Notes: a model not told the origin generated them from the letters alone. A DNA stretch of 64,000 nt from Clostridium sp. MSJ-8 (GCF_018918325.1 NZ_JAHLQH010000013.1:1-64000); one strand, 5' to 3'. Positions 33,956 to 42,602 are shown, numbered from the stretch's first letter. Numbers and translations are program-made.

Positions 33956-35647
33956 ATGAGATATAGTCACTCAAGAGTAGAATGTCATAATAATTGCCCT
34001 TATCAATATAAATTACGTTATGTGGACCATATTAAGACTATTTCAGCACCAGAGTCTAATGATGCATTAATATGTGGTAACACAATTCATAAAGGTGCTG
34101 AAACAAATTTAAAGACAGCCATAGAGTTCTATTACAGTAATTATCCAATAATAAATGATAATCACATAAATGAGGTCATAAAGTTTGAACATTTAATACC
34201 TAAAATTCATGAGATATTAGCTGATGTTAATGTTTATAAGAAAGAATTTAAAGTTAATACACCTAGATTTATTGGAATAGTTGATTTGATTACTAAAAAT
34301 GATGATGGTTCAGTTGATGTATTTGATTATAAGTACAGTAATAATTATGAGCATTATAACCAGTCACCACAACTTCACTTATATAAATACTTCCTGGAGC
34401 AAATAGGATTTAAAGTTAGAAAGTTAGGATTTATATTTATTCCTAAGATTTCTATAAGGCAGAAACAAGAAGAAAATTTATATCAGTTTAGGAGACGATT
34501 AACTGAAGAATTAAAAAATTCAAAAATAAAGATTATGGAAGTTCAATATAATGCGGAAAAAGTAGCTAAATGGATGAATGACATAATAAATATTACTGAA
34601 GATGATGAATTTAAGAAAAATCCAACTAATTTATGTGGTTGGTGTGAATACCAAGAATATTGTTTAAAAGGAGAAGATTATATGTTATTACCAAAGAATG
34701 AAAGAAGAGAAAAGAAAATTGATAAAAATCCTGATTTATGGATTTATGCGCAAAGTTATGTAGGGAAAAGTACTTTTATAGATCAATATGATGATTTATT
34801 ATTTCTAAATACTGATGGAAATACAGATAATACAACATCACCAGTAATACCAATTAAAGATGAAATAACTGTTACTGGTAGAATTACTAATAAAAAATTT
34901 GCATGGGAAGTATTTAAAGAAGCAATATCAGAACTTGAAAAGAAAGATAATGATTTTAAGAGAGTTGCTTTAGATTTAATTGAAGATCTATGGGAACATT
35001 GTAGATTATACATGTATGATAAAAATGGCTGGGAACATGAATCAGATGGTGGTTATGGAAAAGGCTGGGACATGATAAGAACTGAGTTCTTAAGTACCAT
35101 GAAGAGATTAAAAGCATTAGGATATCAAATAATTTATATAAGTAAAGAAGTTGCTACAGAAGTAACTTTTAAAAATGGAACTAAATATACAACTTATAAA
35201 CCGAATATAAATGATAAAGTTGCAAATGTATTAGCTGGTACAGTTGATTTAACAGTTAGAGCTTATGTAGATGGTGATAAAAGATATATTCAATTATCTA
35301 AAGATGAAAATGTATTTGGTGGAGGAAGATTTAACTTTACTGAAAAGAAATGTGAATTACACATGGAAGATTTCACTAGAGCATTAGTTGAAGCTCAACA
35401 GCTAGTTGGAAATGTTACTGATAAAGTGGATGAGTCTAAGCCTGAAAAAACAAGTAGAAGAAGTAGAAATAAAGTTGAAGAACCTAAAGAAGCTACTAAT
35501 GAACCTCAAACTGATGATGTACAAGCTCCAGTTGAAGAAAATCAAGAAGATGATGAAGAAAAGTCTAAAGATGAAAAACCAGTAGAACCTAAAGAGGAAG
35601 AAAAACCTCGTACAAGAAGAACTAGAAGATCTGCAAGAGAAGAATAG
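33956..35647 (+). CDS. RecB/Cas4-type nuclease fused to AAA_24-type ATPase
   Basis: 563 residues, a fusion of two phage recombination proteins. Residues 1-240: Cas4/RecB-like PD-(D/E)XK nuclease with RYSHSRVECHNNCPYQY, GNTIHKGAE (His), FIGIVDLI (Asp), DVFDYKYS (ExK-like) and a C-terminal cysteine set CGWCEYQEYC that with the first Cys would hold a 4Fe-4S cluster. Residues 255-480: P-loop domain of the phage AAA_24 type with Walker A AQSYVGKST and Walker B-like KRVALDLIEDLW. The last 80 residues are a disordered Glu/Lys/Arg tail. Elsewhere these parts are usually separate genes. Next to DUF669, the typical partner. Confidence 0.8.
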   Translation: MRYSHSRVECHNNCPYQYKLRYVDHIKTISAPESNDALICGNTIHKGAETNLKTAIEFYYSNYPIINDNHINEVIKFEHLIPKIHEILADVNVYKKEFKVNTPRFIGIVDLITKNDDGSVDVFDYKYSNNYEHYNQSPQLHLYKYFLEQIGFKVRKLGFIFIPKISIRQKQEENLYQFRRRLTEELKNSKIKIMEVQYNAEKVAKWMNDIINITEDDEFKKNPTNLCGWCEYQEYCLKGEDYMLLPKNERREKKIDKNPDLWIYAQSYVGKSTFIDQYDDLLFLNTDGNTDNTTSPVIPIKDEITVTGRITNKKFAWEVFKEAISELEKKDNDFKRVALDLIEDLWEHCRLYMYDKNGWEHESDGGYGKGWDMIRTEFLSTMKRLKALGYQIIYISKEVATEVTFKNGTKYTTYKPNINDKVANVLAGTVDLTVRAYVDGDKRYIQLSKDENVFGGGRFNFTEKKCELHMEDFTRALVEAQQLVGNVTDKVDESKPEKTSRRSRNKVEEPKEATNEPQTDDVQAPVEENQEDDEEKSKDEKPVEPKEEEKPRTRRTRRSAREE

Positions 35648-35658
35648 TTAATTAGGTA

Positions 35659-35682
35659 TGAGGGAGCCTTTAAAATCCCTCA
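35659..35682 (+). other. Intergenic hairpin
   Basis: TGAGGGA (35659-35665) pairs with TCCCTCA (35676-35682) between the nuclease-ATPase and DUF669 genes; no T run, so it is more likely an RNA processing or stability signal. Confidence 0.4.
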
Positions 35683-35716
35683 AATAATCTAAAGATAAAA
35701 TGGAGGAATTAATAAT

Positions 35717-36178
35717 ATGGCAAAAGAAATATGGGAAGAATTTGATGAAAAAATTGATACTGAAGGATTAGCAAAGGATGCTAAAGAAGCAGCAGAAAAT
35801 GGTGGTAATTTTGAAACAGTACCACATGGAACATATGAAGTAGAAGTAAATAAGATGGAACTTAAAAAGTCTAAAAAGGGAGATCCAATGTTAAGCATAT
35901 GGTTCAAGATAATTAATGGACCACATAAAGGAAGTTTAATTTTCTATAATCAAGTTCTTACAACTGGATTTGGATTGCACAATGCAAATGAAATGTTAAG
36001 ATCTCTTGATTCAGGAGTTGAGATAGAATTTGTAAACTTTAAACAATATCACAATATGATTTTAGATGTTTATGAAGCAGTTAACGGACAACTTGAATAT
36101 GCACTTAAGTATACTGAGAATGCTAAAAATAAAGATTTTAGTGACTATGAAATAACAGACGTGTTTGATGTTGAATAA
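35717..36178 (+). CDS. DUF669 family phage protein
   Basis: 153 residues with the DUF669 pattern: FETVPHGTYEVEVNKMELKKSKKGDPMLSIWFKII and GSLIFYNQVLTTGFGLHNANEMLRSL. DUF669 proteins follow AAA_24-type ATPases in many Firmicute phages and look like OB-fold single-strand DNA binders. Ribosome binding site GGAGG. A terminator follows. Confidence 0.85.
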   Translation: MAKEIWEEFDEKIDTEGLAKDAKEAAENGGNFETVPHGTYEVEVNKMELKKSKKGDPMLSIWFKIINGPHKGSLIFYNQVLTTGFGLHNANEMLRSLDSGVEIEFVNFKQYHNMILDVYEAVNGQLEYALKYTENAKNKDFSDYEITDVFDVE

Positions 36179-36186
36179 ATAATTAT

Positions 36187-36210
36187 GGAGAGTGTAAAAG
36201 CTCTCCTATT
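36187..36210 (+). terminator. Rho-independent terminator
   Basis: GGAGAG (36187-36192) / CTCTCC (36201-36206) with a short T-rich tail. Confidence 0.6.
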
Positions 36211-36228
36211 TTAGAAAGTGAGTAACTT

Positions 36229-36468
36229 ATGGATAAAATAAAAAGAATACCTAGCAAGATAGAAATAAAAGAATTTTTAATAACTTTTGATTATGAAACA
36301 TGGAAGAGCCGTAAAAGGAAAACAGATCAGAGAAGGATAAAAAGTTTTGATTCAGAAAATGCAAAGAAACTATTCAAGAATTGGTCAAAAACAGTAAGAA
36401 CAATGTCTAATGTAACAATCCTAGACATTAAAGAATTAGAAGAAAATAAACAAGAAATTGTTTTATAG
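36229..36468 (+). CDS. Small basic hypothetical protein
   Basis: 79 residues, Lys/Arg-rich (KSRKRKTDQRRIKSFDSENAKK), which could bind nucleic acid. AGAAAGTGAG site, ATG start. No family recognised. It precedes the 225-bp structured leader of the next gene. Confidence 0.5.
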   Translation: MDKIKRIPSKIEIKEFLITFDYETWKSRKRKTDQRRIKSFDSENAKKLFKNWSKTVRTMSNVTILDIKELEENKQEIVL

Positions 36469-36493
36469 TAACAAAAGTTCAATTCAATCAAAT

Positions 36494-36686
36494 CCTCTGT
36501 AAACAGAGGTTGTCTAGTAATAAATAAATTAGCCATTTGTTTATTATCGAAAAAGCTATGAGTAAAGATGTAAAACGCACTCACTGGGGAGTACGCTCCG
36601 AAAGTTATAAATTAAGCCAGTAAAGTCACTCATGAAGAAACTTAATACCGTTTCCTAAATAGATCAGGCAATTTGATTTATTTAGG
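36494..36686 (+). ncRNA. Structured leader RNA of the PAPS-reductase-like gene, class unknown
   Basis: Nested and consecutive stems can be read directly: CCTCTG-TAAA-CAGAGG (36494-36509); an 11-bp stem 36518-36528 / 36536-36546; an outer ATGAGT/ACTCAT (36558-36563 / 36628-36633) enclosing ACTGG/CCAGT (36583-36587 / 36617-36621), which abuts GGAG-TACG-CTCC (36588-36599); and a 13-bp hairpin 36654-36666 / 36674-36686 that takes in the Shine-Dalgarno of the next gene. ACTC at 36579-36582 could compete for the outer stem. No ORF. It looks like a cis-acting switch controlling translation; it does not match a riboswitch class I know. Confidence 0.65.
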
Positions 36687-36694
36687 TGATTGGA

Positions 36695-37726
36695 TTGAAT
36701 AACAATGAATTAAAAATGCTACAAAGCTTACCTTTAAATGTAAAGGTGGGAAAAAGTATTTTAAGGATAAAAGAGTTTACAAGCTATTATGGAATTGATG
36801 GTGTGTATGTAAGTTTTAGTGGTGGTAAGGATAGTTCAGTTTTATTAGATATTGTATGTAAATTTTGTGTTCTTTATGGATATAAAAAGGTTTATGTAGC
36901 TTTTAGTGATACTGGATTGGAATTCCCAGAGTTAAAACAATTTGTAGGTAATTATGTTAAGTATCTAAGTCTTAAACATAAGATAGATGTAATTTTAGAT
37001 AGAGTAAGACCTAATATGAGTTTTAAGCAAGTAGTAAGTAAATATGGTTATCCTGTAATAAGTAAAAAAGTTAGCAGATCACTACATGATTTACAAAACC
37101 CTACAGAAAGAAACAAAAACATAAGGAATTTATATTTAACTGGTATTACATCTGTGGGTAGAGAATGTAAAAGTAGAAAACTTGCAAAGAAGTATTATCC
37201 GTTAATTAATGCGGATTTTAGAATACACAACAGATGTTGTGACAAGATGAAAAAAGAGCCATTACACAAGTATGAGAAAGACACAAATAGAAAACCTATT
37301 ATAGGAATGTTAGCAGAAGAAGGTGAAGAACGTAAAAAAGCTTATATGCAACATGGTTGCATAAATTGGAAAAAGGAAAGCTGTAATCCATTAGGGTTTT
37401 GGAAAGAACAAGATGTGTTGCAATATATATGGAAAAATAAAATACCGGTAGCATCAATATACGGAGAATTAATAATAATAGATGGTAAATTTAAATTTAC
37501 TGGCGAACAAAGAACTGGGTGTATTTTCTGTATGTATGGATGCCATTTAGAAAAAGGTGAAAATAGAAGATTTATAAGGTTATCTAAGACACACCCACAA
37601 TTATATAACTATTGCATTAATGGTGGTGAATATGACGAAGAAGGCAAGTGGGTACCAAGTAATAAAGGTTTGGGCTTGGGGCATGTTTTAGATCAAATAA
37701 ATGTTGATTATACAGAAGGTGATTAA
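36695..37726 (+). CDS. PAPS reductase/PP-loop family protein
   Basis: About 343 residues from a TTG at 36695, which stands five bases after AGGTGA; a GTG at 36686 is inside the leader hairpin and has no site. The PP-loop is VYVSFSGGKDSSVLLDIV, and the adenylate-binding region follows (KKVYVAFSDTGLEFPEL). Late cysteines (CINWKKESCNP, TGCIFCMYGCHLE) may hold an iron-sulfur cluster or carry sulfur. In phages these proteins are called PAPS reductase or DndC-like; they may act in sulfur transfer to nucleic acid rather than sulfate assimilation. The actual substrate is not known. Confidence 0.82.
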   Translation: MNNNELKMLQSLPLNVKVGKSILRIKEFTSYYGIDGVYVSFSGGKDSSVLLDIVCKFCVLYGYKKVYVAFSDTGLEFPELKQFVGNYVKYLSLKHKIDVILDRVRPNMSFKQVVSKYGYPVISKKVSRSLHDLQNPTERNKNIRNLYLTGITSVGRECKSRKLAKKYYPLINADFRIHNRCCDKMKKEPLHKYEKDTNRKPIIGMLAEEGEERKKAYMQHGCINWKKESCNPLGFWKEQDVLQYIWKNKIPVASIYGELIIIDGKFKFTGEQRTGCIFCMYGCHLEKGENRRFIRLSKTHPQLYNYCINGGEYDEEGKWVPSNKGLGLGHVLDQINVDYTEGD

Positions 37727-37727
37727 A

Positions 37728-38201
37728 ATGAAAGATTATTTAAATTCAGATGAACGTAAAGAATTAATTACTATATTACACTTAATGAGTTCAGCACAAC
37801 ATTTAATTGATGGTAATACATTAACAAATGTTGAAAAAGGAAATATGAAAAGAGGTTTTAGTTTTACTAAAAATGCGATTGAAAGTTTAAAAGAAAGATT
37901 AAATGAAGTAGCACAAAAAGCATTTGCTAAAGATGCTAAAAAATCAACAGTTTATGTAGATATATATGGAGCAAGGGAAGAATTTGCTAAAAAAAAGAAA
38001 ACAGAAATTGATGCTGCATATGAAGAAAATAAAGATTATTACAGATTAATTGAATTAATTTTATATTACAACTGCAGGAATTGTGAAAAGCATTGTACTG
38101 AATGTGAAATTTACAAAGAGTTTGAGGAACATTGTATACCAGAGTTCTCAGGTGCAAAAAACACTGGAGAATGTAGATATAGTTATAAAGAAGGTGATTA
38201 A
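37728..38201 (+). CDS. DUF5651-like phage protein
   Basis: 157 residues from the ATG at 37728 behind GAAGGTGA. Pattern like DUF5651: DERKELITILHLMSSAQHLIDGN, then a helical middle and a C-terminal cysteine cluster (CRNCEKHCTECEIYKEFEEHC ... GECRYSY), likely metal-binding. Function unknown. It ends 2 bp before the next gene. Confidence 0.65.
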   Translation: MKDYLNSDERKELITILHLMSSAQHLIDGNTLTNVEKGNMKRGFSFTKNAIESLKERLNEVAQKAFAKDAKKSTVYVDIYGAREEFAKKKKTEIDAAYEENKDYYRLIELILYYNCRNCEKHCTECEIYKEFEEHCIPEFSGAKNTGECRYSYKEGD

Positions 38202-38203
38202 TT

Positions 38204-38938
38204 TTGAGACATTGGACTAAAGAAGAAACAGAGTATCTTGAAAATAACTGGGGAGTAATTTCTATCCCTGGTATTGCAAAGAAATTGAATAGAACCATTA
38301 ATTCTATAAGACTTAAAGCTAATAAAATGGGATTAGGAAACTTTGTGAATCAAGGTGATTATGTAACATTTAATCAACTTATAAGTGTGATTGGATATAA
38401 AGGAGCATACAGTTATTTAGAAAAAAGATTAAGAAAATTACATTTTCCAATTAAAACTAAAAAAGTAGTTAACCAAAGAATAAAAATAGTTTATCTAGAT
38501 GAATTTTGGGAATGGTCGGAAAAAAATAAACAAAGTATTAACTTTGCGAATTTCGAAAAGAATTCTCTAGGACTTGAACCTGCTTGGGTCAATGAAAAGA
38601 GAGAAATTGATAGAAAAAACTCAAGTAAATTAAATCACAATAGAAAATGGACAAAAGCCGATGATAATTTGTTAATCACATTAACAAAGAGTTACAAGTA
38701 CACATATGAAGATTTAAAAAATCGTCTCAACAGAACTGAAAATGCAATAAAAAGAAGACTTTATACTTTAAAAGTACCTTATAGACCTGTACCAAGAAAT
38801 AATCACACAAAGTGGACAGAAGAGGAAAACAGACAACTTGTTGAACTTTATAACAAAGGATATGATTCAAATGCAATATCTCAAATTCTTAACAAATCCC
38901 AATTGAGCATTAGCGACAGATTAAAGAAGGTGAATTAA
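38204..38938 (+). CDS. Multi-SANT/Myb-like helix-turn-helix protein
   Basis: 244 residues from a TTG start (AAGGTGATT site). Three Trp-containing helix-turn-helix repeats: RHWTKEETEYLENNWG, RKWTKADDNLLITLTK and TKWTEEENRQLVELYNKG, each followed by a recognition-type helix (KLNRTINSIRLKANKMG, RLNRTENAIKRRLYTL, ILNKSQLSISDRLKKV). Such repeats bind DNA. It stands directly before the DNA polymerase gene, suggesting a role in replication or its control. Confidence 0.75.
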   Translation: MRHWTKEETEYLENNWGVISIPGIAKKLNRTINSIRLKANKMGLGNFVNQGDYVTFNQLISVIGYKGAYSYLEKRLRKLHFPIKTKKVVNQRIKIVYLDEFWEWSEKNKQSINFANFEKNSLGLEPAWVNEKREIDRKNSSKLNHNRKWTKADDNLLITLTKSYKYTYEDLKNRLNRTENAIKRRLYTLKVPYRPVPRNNHTKWTEEENRQLVELYNKGYDSNAISQILNKSQLSISDRLKKVN

Positions 38939-38939
38939 C

Positions 38940-40706
38940 ATGCTATTCTACGATTTTGAAGTGTTTAAATATGACTGGTTAGTAGTTATTAAAGATACAG
39001 AAACACGAACTACAACTAATATTATTAATGATGCTGTATCTTTAAGAGAATTTTATAAAAAACATAAAGAAGATATATGGATTGGATTTAATAGCAGGTC
39101 TTATGACCAATACATTTTAAAAGGTATTTTACTAGGACTTGATCCAAAAGAAATAAATGACCACATTATAGTTAAGCATAAAGGTGGATGGGAATACAGT
39201 AGTTTGTTCAATAGAATACAACTTTACAATTATGACATTATGACAGATAGAAATAGAGGTCTTAAACAACTTGAAGCTTTTATGGGAAATGATATAAGAG
39301 AAACAACAGTTGATTTTGATATTGATAGAAAACTTACTAAAAAAGAAATAGAAGAAGTTTTATTTTATTGCAATCATGATGTTGAACAGACTATGTATGT
39401 ATTTATGAATAGAAAAGAAGAATTTGAAAGTCAGATGGGATTAATTAAGACTTTTAAATTACCACTTAAATATATAAGTAAAACTAAAGCACAGTTATCA
39501 GCAATAATTTTAGAGACAGAAAGAGTTCACAATAGGAAGGATGAATTTAACATCACTTTAGTTGATAGTATTCACTTAAATAAGCACATTGACATATATA
39601 ACTGGTATGAGAACACTAGAGATAATTTACTAGCTGATACAGACTTATTAGAGTCATTATACAAGGATGAAAGTAAAAAGCGAAAATGGTATAAATCTAA
39701 TCAGTTAAATGTAGATATCATGGGAGTACCTCATACATTTGCATGGGGTGGTCTCCATGGTGCTAGAACTAATTATATTGGAACCGGAATATTTGTTAAC
39801 TCAGATGTTACAAGTTTTTATCCAAGTTTAATGATTGAATATGGATTTTTAAGTCGTAATGTATCTGAACCTGAAAAGTTTAAAGAAATTTATGATATTA
39901 GAGTTGGACTTAAAAGAGAAGGCAAAAAGAAAGAGCAACAACCATATAAAATTGTACTTAATAGTACTTATGGAGCATCTAAAGATAAATACAACAATTT
40001 ATATGATCCATTACAAGCTAATAATGTATGTATCAATGGGCAATTGTTACTCCTAGATTTAATTGAACACGTTGAAACTCAATTACCTGGAGTTGAATTA
40101 ATACAAAGTAATACAGATGGTGTAATGTTTAAACTTCCAAATGAGGAAGCTTTAGAGAAATATAAAGAAATTGCTAATGAATGGTCAGAACGTACTAGAA
40201 TGGGTTTAGACCATGACATTATAGAAAGAGTAGTACAAAAAGATGTTAACAACTATATCGTTGTAAAAAAAGGTGGAAAGATTAAATCTAAAGGTGCTTA
40301 TGTTAAAGAACTTAATAACTTAGATTATGATTTGCCAATAGTAAATCAAGCTCTTATGGATTATTTTATTAAAGATGTTCCAGTTGAAGATACTATTAAT
40401 AATTGTAATGCATTAATTCAATTTCAAATGGTAGTTAAAGCTTCAAGTAAATATAAATATGCCCTTCATGGTGATGAAATAATAAATGAAAAAATAAGTA
40501 GAGTGTTTGCTTCAAGATCTAGAAGAGATGGTGGCATATTTAAATTAAAAAATGATAAGAATAAGCCTGATAAAATGGCTGGAACACCATTACATGCTTT
40601 TATAGAAAATGGAGATATAAAAGATGTTAAAATACCACGCAAGTTAGATAAACAATGGTATATAGATGTTGCTAATAAAAGAATTAAGGATTTTATAGGA
40701 GGATAA
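38940..40706 (+). CDS. Phage DNA polymerase, family B type
   Basis: 588 residues. N-terminal 3'-5' exonuclease region starting FYDFEVFKYDW (DxE) with GFNSRSYDQYIL and a later CNHDVEQT. Polymerase motif A DVTSFYPSLM, motif B KIVLNSTYGA, motif C IQSNTDGVMFK. Motif C has NTD in place of the common DTD, with the second Asp kept, and Gly instead of Ser. The C-terminal part is likely the thumb. It replicates the phage genome with the primase-helicase encoded at 42977. Length suggests a compact enzyme similar to protein-primed ones, but no terminal protein gene is seen. Confidence 0.85.
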   Translation: MLFYDFEVFKYDWLVVIKDTETRTTTNIINDAVSLREFYKKHKEDIWIGFNSRSYDQYILKGILLGLDPKEINDHIIVKHKGGWEYSSLFNRIQLYNYDIMTDRNRGLKQLEAFMGNDIRETTVDFDIDRKLTKKEIEEVLFYCNHDVEQTMYVFMNRKEEFESQMGLIKTFKLPLKYISKTKAQLSAIILETERVHNRKDEFNITLVDSIHLNKHIDIYNWYENTRDNLLADTDLLESLYKDESKKRKWYKSNQLNVDIMGVPHTFAWGGLHGARTNYIGTGIFVNSDVTSFYPSLMIEYGFLSRNVSEPEKFKEIYDIRVGLKREGKKKEQQPYKIVLNSTYGASKDKYNNLYDPLQANNVCINGQLLLLDLIEHVETQLPGVELIQSNTDGVMFKLPNEEALEKYKEIANEWSERTRMGLDHDIIERVVQKDVNNYIVVKKGGKIKSKGAYVKELNNLDYDLPIVNQALMDYFIKDVPVEDTINNCNALIQFQMVVKASSKYKYALHGDEIINEKISRVFASRSRRDGGIFKLKNDKNKPDKMAGTPLHAFIENGDIKDVKIPRKLDKQWYIDVANKRIKDFIGG

Positions 40707-40710
40707 ATTA

Positions 40711-41004
40711 ATGAATAAAGTAGAAAAACATAAAGTTATATGTGAAAAATTAAATGCTTTGTACGAGGCCAAGAATGCTGATTATGGCGATAGCTTTGGA
40801 AAGTCTTATAAAGAGTATGGACTAACAGTATCTTGTATAAGATTAGAGGATAAGCTTAATAGATTAAAAAACTTAAATTTAAGTAAATACGCAAAAGTAA
40901 AAGATGAAAGTATAGAAGACACATTAACGGACTTAGCCAACTATGCAATCATGACTTTAATAGAGTTGGAGGAGTGGGGATTACATGGAATGGATAGATG
41001 TTAA
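40711..41004 (+). CDS. DUF1599 (nucleotide modification associated domain 1) protein
   Basis: 97 residues with the family motif KNADYGDSFGKSYKEYGL and the helix pair RLEDKLNRLKNL ... EDTLTDLANYAIMTLIEL. The fold is related to all-alpha NTP pyrophosphatases; members are found near thymidylate-type enzymes and base-modification genes in phages. Good GGAGG site 4 bp after the polymerase gene. Its end overlaps a broken DUF551/integrase junction. Confidence 0.85.
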   Translation: MNKVEKHKVICEKLNALYEAKNADYGDSFGKSYKEYGLTVSCIRLEDKLNRLKNLNLSKYAKVKDESIEDTLTDLANYAIMTLIELEEWGLHGMDRC

Positions 41005-41092
41005 TGATAAACTTCCACAGAAAAGAAGCAGGAATAACAGTTATAACAGCACATGGTTTAAGACATACACACGCATCATTATTATTGCTTAA
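40985..41092 (+). pseudogene. DUF551 gene start, truncated by recombination
   Basis: The frame from the ATG at 40985 reads MEWIDVNDKLPQ, the standard opening of phage DUF551 proteins, but after about 12 codons (near 41020) it loses all similarity and stops at 41090-41092. At that point another frame continues as the end of a tyrosine integrase. A recombination junction inside the gene is the simplest explanation. Confidence 0.6.
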
Positions 41093-41237
41093 TGGTGTAT
41101 CTGTTGCCAGTGTTGCTAAAAGATTGGGACATTCAAATATGACCACAACTCAGAAAACATATTTGCACATAGTTGAAGAATTAGAGAATAAAGATAAAAA
41201 CTTAATAATGGTATCAATGGCAAATTTAAGTTTTTAG
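41019..41237 (+). pseudogene. Tyrosine recombinase C-terminal fragment
   Basis: The frame (open from 40998) reads EAGITVITAHGLRHTHASLLLLNG, VAKRLGHSNMTTTQKTYLH and ends at 41237. This is the last 70 residues of a tyrosine integrase, with HxLRH, LGH and the Tyr nucleophile, but the N-terminal domains and first catalytic Arg are missing. It lies 15 kb from the true (serine) integrase, inside the replication module. It is a relic from another element, fused to the DUF551 start. Confidence 0.8.
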
Positions 41238-41277
41238 TAATTTAAGAAAATTACAAATAAAGGAGAGCAAAGAATAG

Positions 41278-42024
41278 ATGAAATACAAAGTGGGAGATAA
41301 AGTAAAGGTAAGAGAAGATTTAGAGGTTGATAAAAAGTATGGAAATAAGGACTTTATTGATTTAATGGAGCAATATAAAGGAAAAATTGTTACAATAGCA
41401 TCAATTGAATCAAATTATTATGTTATAGAAGAAGATAATGGAACTTGGGCATGGACAGATGAAATGCTAGAGTCAATAGAAAAAGGAGAAAAAAACAATA
41501 TGAATATAGAAAAGTTAAATGAAGAATATAAAAATAAAATGGATGCATTAATGGAAGAGTATAAAACTAAGGTTAAAGAAGTAACAAAGAAAGAAGAACC
41601 TTATATAAATGAAGGACAGGATTATTTTTATGTGGATTATGATTTTGCAGTAGAAGAAGATCGTTATTGCAAAGGAGATGGCACAGATAATAGATTATTA
41701 AAATATGGTAACATGTACCCATATACAGATGAAAATAAAGAAGAAGTCAGGAAAGAAGTTGAATTGATAGCAGAGCGTAGAAAGTTACAAAGTGAAATGG
41801 AGTTGTTTGCTAGGTTAAATAATGATTGCGAAATTGATTGGAATGATTGCGAACAAGAAAAATGGTTTTTATGTATTAATTACAACAATAATGTAGTGGC
41901 AAGTTGTCACTCTGGTAGATATCCAAATGTTACTTATTATACTTCAAGAGAAGTAGCAGAAAAAGCACTAGAGAAGTTTGGTGATAGAATTAGGGAACTT
42001 TACTTAAAAGAAGGTGAAGAATAA
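41278..42024 (+). CDS. Hypothetical phage protein, SH3-like N-terminus
   Basis: 248 residues. Residues 1-70 look like a small beta-barrel module (YKVGDKVKVREDL, GKIVTIASI, NGTWAWTDEML) found in many phage proteins of this region. A coiled coil follows (NEEYKNKMDALMEEYKTKVKE), then a separate C-terminal module with DYDFAVEEDRYCKGDGTDN and NYNNNVVASCHSGRYPNVTYYTSREVAEKAL. The ends look like two proteins joined. AGGAG site. Function unknown. Confidence 0.65.
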   Translation: MKYKVGDKVKVREDLEVDKKYGNKDFIDLMEQYKGKIVTIASIESNYYVIEEDNGTWAWTDEMLESIEKGEKNNMNIEKLNEEYKNKMDALMEEYKTKVKEVTKKEEPYINEGQDYFYVDYDFAVEEDRYCKGDGTDNRLLKYGNMYPYTDENKEEVRKEVELIAERRKLQSEMELFARLNNDCEIDWNDCEQEKWFLCINYNNNVVASCHSGRYPNVTYYTSREVAEKALEKFGDRIRELYLKEGEE

Positions 42025-42602
42025 TGATAGAACCAATAACCAATATTAAAATATATGGTTTAAAAGATAGTGTTAGAAAAAGTAAATATCCAATGTCAGT
42101 AGATATAGAAACTTTAAACAATGATGTTACAGAAACAGTTAAGAAACTAGCAGGAAGTAGAAAAGGTGAAGGACATGATAATTTCTTGAATGGAATAATA
42201 GTACAATTTGATTTGACTTTTTCTATTAAAGCATGGGTTGAAGCAGAAAGATATCATTTTTTTGACTTTGTAAGTAGCCAATCTACTATGCACATGATTT
42301 CTAAAATGGATATAAGGGAACAATGTAATGAATATGTTACAGAAAGTACCATTAAGCATTTAGAAGAATTAAAAATGAATTATTTAGATGAACCTAATAG
42401 TAAGAATTATTTAAAGCTATTATATAATGTTCCAACTGGATTTAATCTTACAGCAGGTATGACAACTAATTATAGACAACTAAAGACTATTTATAGTCAA
42501 AGAAAGAATCATAGATTGCCAGAATGGAGATTGTTTTGTCAACAATTAGAAAAGTTTCCATGTAGTGAATTTATAATAGGAGGAATAACAGATGAAAATT
42601 AA
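42024..42602 (+). CDS. ThyX-like phage protein with degenerate motif
   Basis: 192 residues, starting in an ATGA overlap. Segments such as WVEAERYHFFDFVSSQSTMH and TTNYRQLKTIYSQRKNHRLPEWRLF recall the flavin-dependent thymidylate synthase fold, but the ThyX signature RHRX7S is not present. It sits between DUF1599 and MazG genes, all linked to nucleotide metabolism. It may be a divergent ThyX, an inactive homologue, or an enzyme acting on modified nucleotides. Family assignment is tentative. Confidence 0.5.
   Translation: MIEPITNIKIYGLKDSVRKSKYPMSVDIETLNNDVTETVKKLAGSRKGEGHDNFLNGIIVQFDLTFSIKAWVEAERYHFFDFVSSQSTMHMISKMDIREQCNEYVTESTIKHLEELKMNYLDEPNSKNYLKLLYNVPTGFNLTAGMTTNYRQLKTIYSQRKNHRLPEWRLFCQQLEKFPCSEFIIGGITDEN

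Noticed and set aside
36494-36686. Known riboswitch, T-box or ribozyme
   Set aside because: No T-box AGGGUGG motif, no SAM, cobalamin, c-di-GMP or TPP landmarks, and no hammerhead or twister core that I could find. Left as unclassified.
40998-41237. Second functional integrase
   Set aside because: Only the last 70 residues of a tyrosine recombinase; first catalytic Arg and DNA-binding domains are missing.
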